Part shown: piece by piece, positions 57,998 to 64,000 of the stretch
Position numbering within the stretch: position 1 is the first letter of the stretch
How the letters are laid out: each line of letters begins with the position of its first letter
NCBI GenBank assembly: GCA_019096065.1
Contig: JAGUCH010000005.1
Span: 3,658,001 to 3,722,000, forward strand
Length of the DNA: 64,000 bases
Reading direction: 5' to 3'
Source: Paracyclopina nana
Lineage: Eukaryota; Arthropoda; Copepoda; Cyclopoida; Cyclopettidae
Translations under genes and position numbers: made by a program
The notes under the pieces: generated by a model
What the model was told of the DNA's origin: nothing
The model's input: the letters and a program-made list of their open reading frames with translations, nothing else
The model's database searches: none

Positions 57998-58233
57998 TAT
58001 GATGAAATGGAGGTGAAGAACTGGGTTCGAACAGTTTTATGAGTAGAAGAGTGATGAAACGGGTTGAGTATACTTTATTTGCTAGGGTGAAGTGAGCGAA
58101 GCAAACTTTAGCATACTGAAGTAAAAATGCAGGTAGAAGTAACATATACCAGCGGCGTGCGCGTAGAGCCAAAAAAAGAGAGATCGGGCGTCGTGACCTA
58201 CTTGTGGTCGTCGTCTGGTTCCATTTCTTCATA
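57998..58233 (-). repeat. 5' LTR of the 14-kb element
   Basis: Identical copy of the 44258-44493 repeat. TATA-like box at 58143-58148 and AATAAA at 58074-58079 on the minus strand. Transcription should start between them and run into the gag leader. The host lectin exon reads straight into this LTR without a stop, and the LTR poly(A) signal could truncate host transcripts. Confidence 0.93.
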
Positions 58234-58237
58234 TTGC
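58234..58237. repeat. target-site duplication, right copy
   Basis: Partner of the TTGC at 44254-44257. Four-base duplications are usual for many Ty3/gypsy elements. Confidence 0.85.
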
Positions 58238-58835
58238 GAGCTTCTACTAAGCCATAAAACCCCAAGCTTTTACAATAGGCCATTGCATCAAAATAGCTCT
58301 TAGTGTCAGAATCTTTCATAAAGCACACTTTATCCCCAGAAGGACTTGTTATGAGCCCCATTAAGCATAGACCGCCTGTAGCATAACGAGCATAAAAAAA
58401 TAACAATACTGCATGGTAATGGATAATACTTTTGAATCTTTTCCCGTAATGCAATAGGAAAACATTATCTCCAGCTGTAAATACTCTATTTGGTTCATTG
58501 TTCATGTTATCATATTCTAGCAATGTAGGGTCATAAGTTCCACTGTAAAATACATTTCCTGCTCCAGTCAGGTAGCCTTCCGACCCTTCATTGAGCCTAT
58601 CTCTCCTTAGCACTAAATCAAAGGCAAATAAGCATAAGTATTTCGCAATTGTTCTTCACTTGCCTTCAACGTCAGAGTAGTCGTAAATGGCGTATCTCTT
58701 TGATAACTAGCATAGAAATTGGAAAAGTTTTGACCAATGGCCTTTTATATAATCAAAAGAATTACTTACGTTAGGATATGATAATACCAATTCGAAAATT
58801 AAGGCCAAAAGGCCTCGGTGTATAAGTGGTGCCAT
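58234..58835 (-). CDS. 5' exons of the interrupted lectin-mosaic gene
   Basis: ATG at 58835 opens a probable signal peptide (LLALIFELVLSYPN). Donors and acceptors of the short exons fit in frame (PN|gtaagt; ataaaag|GCCATTGG; GGCAA|gtgaag; gatttag|TGCTAAG). The last exon runs to 58234, where the retroelement enters after GLVEAR. A further 54-nt in-frame segment (gtattatcc...gctacag) inside this exon has splice signals and may be an intron. The coding sequence resumes in the same frame at 44257 with NEVDTYFIGD, so both pieces belong to one gene. In this allele the product should be truncated or fused to LTR-encoded residues. Confidence 0.75.
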
Positions 58836-59588
58836 GAGACCACTATGTCAACTGAAGCACCGACCCACAAATTCATGTATCGACAGTGCATGACTAGTTT
58901 TCTTGAAGTCAATCACATTAAGTTTTAATGGTAATTTGATTAGAACGTTCATGCAGAGCTCAAAAATAGTATCATGCGCAGTTGAAAACCATAAGCCAAT
59001 CTAAAGCTGATCAGCCACAAAGATATGTTTACTCAAGGGTATCATTTTGTGATTAAGGTAAAGTGGTTTTTGCTCTTGAGAAAAACAAAGCAAAGTAATT
59101 GTTTCCCATATAGAACAGAAAAACAGAAATTATGTCCCTAGCAGTAACAAGAGAACCCATCTTTTCTTCTACTTTAGGACCATTAGACATATTATTGCAT
59201 TATTGAGAAGAATGATTGAAAATGACATTTTATAAAATTAAAAAAGAAGTGCATGTAACCTAATGTTTAAATCCTAATAATCATTTAAGTGTAGTTTTAA
59301 CCGAATTTCAAATACATCGAGCATCGCATCAAGCGGTTTTTTTATAATCTAGCTTTGAATTAAAAAAAAGATTAATCGTTTTGTTTGAGTAACCCCTAAC
59401 ACAATCAACAGAAAGCACTGTGATATGAGAAACGATTGAAAGGCCACAAAAACAAGCTTTCATATCCGAAAATTAGTGGGTAAATTTAATTGTTTACAAC
59501 CGCGCAATGGAGAGTTGGAGACATGCATTTTAGTGTACTCATTCTTGAAGCGATAAATGGTGACCTCAAGCTTGTCCGAAAATTACTT
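58836..59588. other. upstream flank of the lectin-mosaic gene
   Basis: AT-rich sequence with no open frame or repeat that I can support. It should contain the promoter of the lectin-mosaic gene. Confidence 0.45.
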
Positions 59589-61297
59589 TGATGTGTTCGC
59601 ACCACCTATTTGAATCCGTATATACTAATTACCGCAAACAAACGCAACGCAACGCACGCTACTAAATACCATTTGAATCGGCCGGTCAATTAGGAGACGT
59701 TCGTGCGCTGACCCTCTCAACTACTGGTTCCAGTTGTCTCAGTCAGTCTCTGCACCAGTGTTCTCTACTTTTAGTTGATAATTGTCCAGTTGAAACGAAA
59801 TACTTGAAATATGAAGATATCTTAACTCTGTTTAATGTCCATTTTGAAGAAATAAGTTTCCCTCTTCTAACATCTGGTACCGCAACCGGGATCAAACTGG
59901 TGCCGTTAGATTGACTTTCAAGAAAATCAAGGCTGTTCAGTCAGATGGGGAGGTTCACCAATTGTAATATATATTTTATGTTTTAACTTTGTAAACCATG
60001 AACTTAAAGGAGTTCATGGGAGCCGCTGAGGTTCCCACTATTGCATTCAAGAAGTCTCCGTTAAATTTGGCGTTTTCACCCTGGTTCGAGCAACAACTTG
60101 AACATAAACACACCCATTCTCACGCAAATAAATATAAAAGCATGTCTGGCATAAGCGCTGCCACCTTTGGGGAGGCTTTGGCCAGCCTGTCGGCCGCCTC
60201 CAACTCCATTAGGGAAGCCTCTGGGGGTCAGCCTCAACTTTTCTATATACTGAAGGCGTTGGCCTGCTCCTTGCAAGCGTAAGCGCTGGTGCCTACTATT
60301 TTTGGTGCCGAAGCACGTGTGGGCCCCACTCCGTGACGGCCGCCGACGCCATGGTCAACCCCAACAACCCCACCAGAGCAAGGCCTGCAGTAAGGTGGTG
60401 ATGGCCTTTCAGATTAGTAAGATCACAAGAGGCCCCAATGGACCTTGAGGCTAGAGCGGCCCTTGAGACCGCCCCCATGGAGGTAGAGGCTGCCACCGGG
60501 GCTACCACCCGCAGCCACAGAGGAGCCCCGCCCCCCGGCCCTGAACAGCAGCAGACTCGGAGGGCGACTGAAGGCCCAGATCAGGATTTCGAGAATTGAA
60601 ACGCAAGGCAGAAGGTGACCAGGCGGCCAAAAAGGCCAAGAAGAAGAGGCTCCAAGTGGTAAGAAGCCCCTCGATCCCCCTCCGCAAGCTCTAATTGAGC
60701 TTGGTCTACCTACCTACACATCTGATATCCATTGGTTAGATCAGATTAATTGCTCTGTGATTTGGGGGGAGAATGTTCGCGCCACCTATTTGAATCGGCC
60801 GGTCAATTAGGAGACGTTTGTGCGCTGACCCTCTCAACTACTGGTTCCAGTTGTCTCAGCCAGTCTCTGCACCAGTGTTGAAAGGAAGAGGCCTGGAAAT
60901 ACTATGTCTCCAGGTAATCGTCCTAAACTGCGGATATAGCCGAAGTCTGAAGATCTTCGTACAAAAGCGTCGTAATAAACGGACAACTTGTTGATGTGGA
61001 AAACAAAATGGAACTGATCTATTTAGCAGTAAGCTGTACAGAAGTTGAGTTGAGTTGACTGAGAAAACTGTAGTAGATACAGTTGAGCGTTGAGAGGTCT
61101 CCACGAGTATCGGGTTGCGTGATCGTAGCTACGGAACATTTCTGATCAAGTGTTCTCTACTTTTAGAGTTTTAGTTGATAATTGTCCAGTTGGAACGAAA
61201 TACTTGAAATATGTAGATAACTTAACTCTGTCCATATGCATGTCCATTTTGAAGAAGTTTCCCTCTTCAAACATCTTTCCCTTCTTTAAACATGATG
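59589..61297 (+). mobile_element. non-autonomous LTR element with TGATG target duplication
   Basis: A TGATG at 59589-59593 and one at 61293-61297 flank a 1,699-bp unit that begins TGTTCGC and ends AACA. The two LTRs (59594-59872 and 60774-61292) share TGTTCGC[AG]CCACCTATTTG, CAATTAGGAGACGTT and later blocks. LTR 2 has an extra segment of about 275 bp (about 60880-61154) and about 16 bp near its end. A TGG primer-site start lies 2 nt after LTR 1 (59875) and a GGGGGGAGAA polypurine tract abuts LTR 2. The 0.9-kb interior has no protease, RT or integrase. The 5-bp duplication suggests a Copia or BEL parent supplies enzymes. Confidence 0.85.
59998..60282 (+). CDS. short gag-like or orphan frame in the non-autonomous element
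   Basis: A 94-residue open frame starts MNLKEFMGAAEVPTIAFKK, with a Met 127 nt after the primer-site region. The interior after it is GC-rich. It holds two more broken frames, one acidic/Pro-rich (from about 60438) and one Lys-rich (KKAKKKR, about 60640) in a different register. This could be the remnant of a gag. No domain is recognisable. Confidence 0.35.
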   Translation: MNLKEFMGAAEVPTIAFKKSPLNLAFSPWFEQQLEHKHTHSHANKYKSMSGISAATFGEALASLSAASNSIREASGGQPQLFYILKALACSLQA

Positions 61298-61513
61298 CTA
61301 TCATCTTCACAGTAAGGTGGTAGCCACTCTAACTAAGATGAATTCGACCACTTTTAACAACTTATATTTTTTGAAACCTCTTCAAGGCTACATAAATGGT
61401 TTAATCAATTTCCGGCGCCCATCACTAGATAAGATAAAAAAACAGCTCCTGCCTGAACCGTTTGTTTTTTTGAAAAATATTACTTCTATGATACCCTCTC
61501 ATATCTATTTATG

Positions 61514-61689
61514 TATGTAAACAATTTATAAAACAAGCTAATAAAATAGCTGAGCAAATTTTGTAAAGTAAAAATCGAGTGGCAACTTTGCGGGCTCGAG
61601 CTTGCGAGAGCCAAGTGAGACTACGAGATTTTTACTTTGCAAAATGAGCTCAGATAGTTTAGAAGCCTGTTTTATAATTTGTTTACATA
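61514..61689. repeat. foldback element, copy 2 of the dispersed family
   Basis: Two arms of about 70 nt form an imperfect palindrome: TATGTAAACAATTTATAAAACA...AAGTAAAAATCGAG on the left and its reverse complement, ending TTTTATAATTTGTTTACATA, on the right. The centre carries GCAACTTTGCGGGCTCGAGC, shared in reverse with 4575-4600. TTTTATATGATGGAAA follows at about 61705. Confidence 0.7.
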
Positions 61690-61994
61690 TATATATACGA
61701 TTTTATATGATGGAAAATAATTTTCAAATGTTAATGAAGTTACCAGACCAGGGAAACTGGACGTAGTATCTAACCTATTACTGTGAGGGCTTGGGTTGAG
61801 AGGCCCTCAGTAGTGCAAGAGTAGCTGAAAGCGTTCAGGATTCAATTGAAAATTGTCCATTTTGAATTTGGCACTTTTTGGACCTAAAAGATGTGTTAGA
61901 TCAAGTTTTGTCTGGTATCTCTAATAGAGACTCTACTATTCTACTAAGATTAGCTCAGCTTACAAGAAGAATAAAAGGAGTTCTAACAACAATT

Positions 61995-62075
61995 TTCTTA
62001 TCTGTATTGGTGGCTCAGTCAGTAGGGCACCGGACTCCTGATCTTGATGTTCAGGGTTCGATCCCCATGTGAGAA
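61995..62075 (+). repeat. tRNA-like SINE head or tRNA pseudogene
   Basis: GGCTCAGTCAGTAGGGC resembles a D-arm with A box, and GGTTCGATCCCC about 35 nt on is a strong B box with T-arm. The anticodon-stem region (CCGGACTCCTGATCTTG) pairs poorly and the acceptor ends do not pair. It is therefore not a working tRNA gene. The pattern fits the pol III promoter head of a tRNA-derived SINE. No second copy is in the window. Confidence 0.6.
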
Positions 62076-62189
62076 CAAAGCATTTTTCTCCTTTTTTTCT
62101 GCTATGGGATTTACTTCTTGGACAATATCATGGTCTCTGGTCAAACTAAAGACCTGTATGTACGGGTTAGCCAGTGACGTCACTCACTG

Positions 62190-62676
62190 CCTTGAGAATA
62201 AGAACGGACGATCTCGTTTTTTGAGGAAGCGTGCGCTCAAAGTAGCTATGTTATAAAGGGAAAACCCATCTTTGCGCTGACATTTTTAAGGCTTCTTTGA
62301 AAAAATAATTTTAGAATTGTTGGCAATGTAGTGATCAATTTTAATTCAAGACCTAGTTTTTGCAATGATTCTTTTTTGTAGAAAGATATTGCTTGATTAT
62401 TTTGTACTGTATTCGTATTTTACAGAAAAAAAGTGAAGAAGCTTGAACTAAGTCGAGCAGCAATTTTAACAATTCGGGCTTATCCCGATGGGCGATCAGA
62501 AAATGAAAATTCTTATCAAAAAATATCGCTTTTATCGGCTTACCTTTTTAAATTACGCACAAGACATAGCAATAATTTTTGGCTTTCTTAATTAACATAG
62601 CCATTTTCGCGGCGCCCCTGTCGGCAGGCCGGTCAATTTTCCCTTTCTAGATGACCGTCCGTTCTTATTCCTAAGG
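62190..62676. repeat. element bounded by inverted repeats
   Basis: CCTTGAGAATAAGAACGGACG at the left pairs in inverted orientation with CGTCCGTTCTTATTCCTAAGG at the right, with about two differences. The 487-bp interior is AT-rich and non-coding. No target duplication was recognised. Confidence 0.55.
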
Positions 62677-62699
62677 TTGCGAACTACGTACATGCAGCC

Positions 62700-62900
62700 C
62701 TTTAGGTCAAACAGTGGAGCAACACACCTTATAAAATACTTTATAATGTGTGTCACTTCATAAAGTAAAACGTCAGAGCTTTTATATATGTGTAGTTATA
62801 TGAACTGAGACGAATTGGTAAACTGTACATGCGAAAATTGCTTTCCATCATATAAAATTAAAAGTTCTAGGGGTACTAAGTAATTTTTAGGCAAAAAATC
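62700..62900. repeat. dispersed MITE-like repeat, copy 3
   Basis: CATGCGAAAATTGCTTTCCATCATATAAAA is the reverse complement of a block at about 4470-4500. ACACACCTTATAAAATACTTTATAATGTG also resembles 4540-4575. It is a member of the same dispersed family as the 4.4-kb and 61.5-kb copies. Ends not resolved. Confidence 0.55.
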
Positions 62901-63050
62901 ATTCTAATCATTGTGTATCAAGTTACTAAAAGTTGAAAATAAGTATAAAAGAGTGATGGCATCTACTTAATACCAAAATAAGCAGATATCTCATGAACAG
63001 AGGATTCTAACTAGGTATCATTGAAATAATTCTTTATGCACTTTCTTTTA

Positions 63051-63526
63051 GGGTGCACAGTGGGTCAAAAAGCCGATTTTACGCGCACGAGAAATTACGT
63101 TAAATCGCAGATTTCCGATTTTAGCACCCATTTTCAGCTTCTAATTTGTAGGACTTCTAGGCTACCTAAAGAGCACAAATTAATGTTTATTGACAGATAA
63201 AGGTTCAATTTTGGTGAAGAAAACATAATTTTTGGGCAAAAGTTGATTTTGGCGAATTCAGTAGAACAGCAACTTTGCACAATTTGAGCAAAAATTGAAT
63301 CTCCCATAACTTTTGATTCCAAACGACTCCAATTGAGTGACCAAGTCAGGGAAGTCAAGCTTATAGCATAAATTGATAATCCACCAGAATTGGCTGCTCT
63401 TACTTGCTCTCCCGGGTGCCAGGATGGCATATTTTTAGCTTACCGCTAATAAGAAAAAGGTGCTACGTTGATTTCGCAACTTTTTTCCGTGCGCGTGAAA
63501 TCGGCCAATAAACCCACTGTGGGGTG
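63051..63526. mobile_element. 466-bp TIR element with 5-bp target duplication
   Basis: Terminal repeats CACAGTGGGTCAAAAAGCCGATTT...CGCGCACGA and their inverse, ending ACCCACTGTG, bound 63056-63521. GGGTG stands directly outside each end (63051-63055 and 63522-63526). The inverted similarity covers about 40 nt with small gaps. The interior has no convincing transposase, so this is a non-autonomous DNA element. Superfamily not assigned. Confidence 0.75.
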
Positions 63527-63829
63527 GATCGATTTTGTACATTTTTCTAAAAAATGAGCTGGTGAAAGAGCAGAAGTTTTTCAACTTCTTTTGTAGTGAT
63601 GGGCGCCGGAAATCGATTTAAACATTTGCAAACCTGACGAGCTACAAGAAAGACCTTTCAGAAAATATATACATATTGGGGTGGTCGAATTCATTTGGGT
63701 TGGGGTTGGCGACCACCTTATTGCGTCTTGCACTCTCGCGGAATATATCACGCAACCTTGTATTTTGTTTACCTTTTACGTAACATCAGAAAAATCCGCG
63801 AAAACACCACGGCATGAAAAATAACTAAA

Positions 63830-63965
63830 ATGCCACCGAAAAGAAAATCAAAATTTGTTGTTGAATCCAGGGAGGATGAAGAGGACTTGACCAATTCGAA
63901 GCCGTCAACGTCATCTTCGAAATCCCAAAGTCTCACAAATAACAAGGAAAACTCAAGGCCTACTC
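63830..63965 (+). CDS. first coding exon of a gene cut by the window end
   Basis: ATG 63830 opens 45 codons, then a phase-1 donor (CCTACTC|gtaagtg). The peptide is basic then acidic (MPPKRKSKFVVESREDEEDL), Ser-rich, and holds NNKENSRP, a possible KEN-box degron for the anaphase-promoting complex. This suggests a nuclear, cell-cycle-related protein, but the remaining exons are outside the window and I do not recognise it. Confidence 0.5.
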
Positions 63966-64000
63966 GTAAGTGTGTTCAACAATCTGCAACAAGGAACAAA

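Larger units (their letters stand above)
44258..58233 (-). mobile_element. 13,976-bp Ty3/gypsy-type LTR retroelement with env-like and antisense genes
   Basis: Direct repeats of 236 bp, identical by eye, bound the element at 44258-44493 and 57998-58233. The outer flanks carry the same 4 bp (TTGC at 44254-44257 and 58234-58237). Minus-strand order is 5' LTR, leader, gag, pol (protease-RT-RNase H-integrase), env-like gene 1, env-like gene 2 and a small membrane-protein frame, then the 3' LTR. On the plus strand, at 44.5-47.5 kb, an opposing cluster of three apparently spliced genes lies between the env-like genes and the 3' LTR. RT and integrase are of the Ty3/gypsy kind. The insertion is in the same orientation as the host lectin gene and interrupts one of its exons. 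Main frames are uninterrupted; the only likely lesion is a 1-bp repeat-unit change at the end of env-like gene 2. The element may still be mobile. Confidence 0.93.

Noticed and set aside
57998-58233. About 79-codon open frame inside each LTR (starting MKKWNQ)
   Set aside because: It is the LTR read in the host frame, with overlapping promoter and poly(A) signals. There is no independent evidence that it is a gene.
61995-62075. Functional tRNA gene
   Set aside because: The acceptor ends do not pair and the anticodon stem has mismatches; a SINE head fits better.
1-64000. CRISPR array, prokaryotic operon or rRNA genes
   Set aside because: No regularly spaced repeats, no rRNA-like blocks, and introns throughout; the window is eukaryotic nuclear DNA.

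Overview
The window looks like nuclear DNA of an invertebrate animal, most likely an arthropod. Genes are split by many very short introns (about 49-75 nt, GT-AG), poly(A) signals are AATAAA, and the conserved genes are animal proteins (CEP131, POP7, TMEM203, MIS12, ATPAF2, GPS2, a TIF1/bonus co-regulator). Species cannot be fixed from sequence alone. Exon joins were read by hand from splice sites and frame continuity.

Layout. 1-5.5 kb is mostly non-coding, with one doubtful minus-strand exon. 5.6-30.3 kb is a dense housekeeping block: a calmodulin-like EF-hand gene (+), CEP131 (-), a 2,046-residue multi-zinc-finger gene (+), a head-to-tail trio POP7-TMEM203-MIS12 (+) whose reading frames are only 5 and 2 nt apart, ATPAF2 (-), GPS2 (-), and a TIF1-family gene (+) with RING, B-boxes, PHD and bromodomain. 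30.6-58.8 kb is one minus-strand gene for a very large secreted mosaic protein (C-type lectin, fibronectin II, WSC, LamG-like and sushi modules). A 13,976-bp LTR retroelement (44258-58233) splits it.

The retroelement is the most interesting object. It has identical 236-bp LTRs, a 4-bp target duplication, and full-length gag, pol and two envelope-like membrane-protein genes on the minus strand. Gag and pol overlap at a textbook -1 slippery heptamer placed directly before the gag stop. Between the last minus-strand env-like gene and the 3' LTR it carries a 3-kb accessory region. There a cluster of apparently spliced genes for small, mostly membrane proteins runs on the opposite strand, converging on the structural genes. 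This ambisense plan is not one I know for Ty3/gypsy elements. The insertion is young: removing the element and one TSD restores a continuous lectin-gene frame.

58.8-64 kb is a graveyard of small elements: a 1.7-kb non-autonomous LTR element with a 5-bp TSD, foldback/MITE elements, a tRNA-like SINE head and a 466-bp TIR element. The 5' exon of a further gene begins at 63830 and runs off the window.
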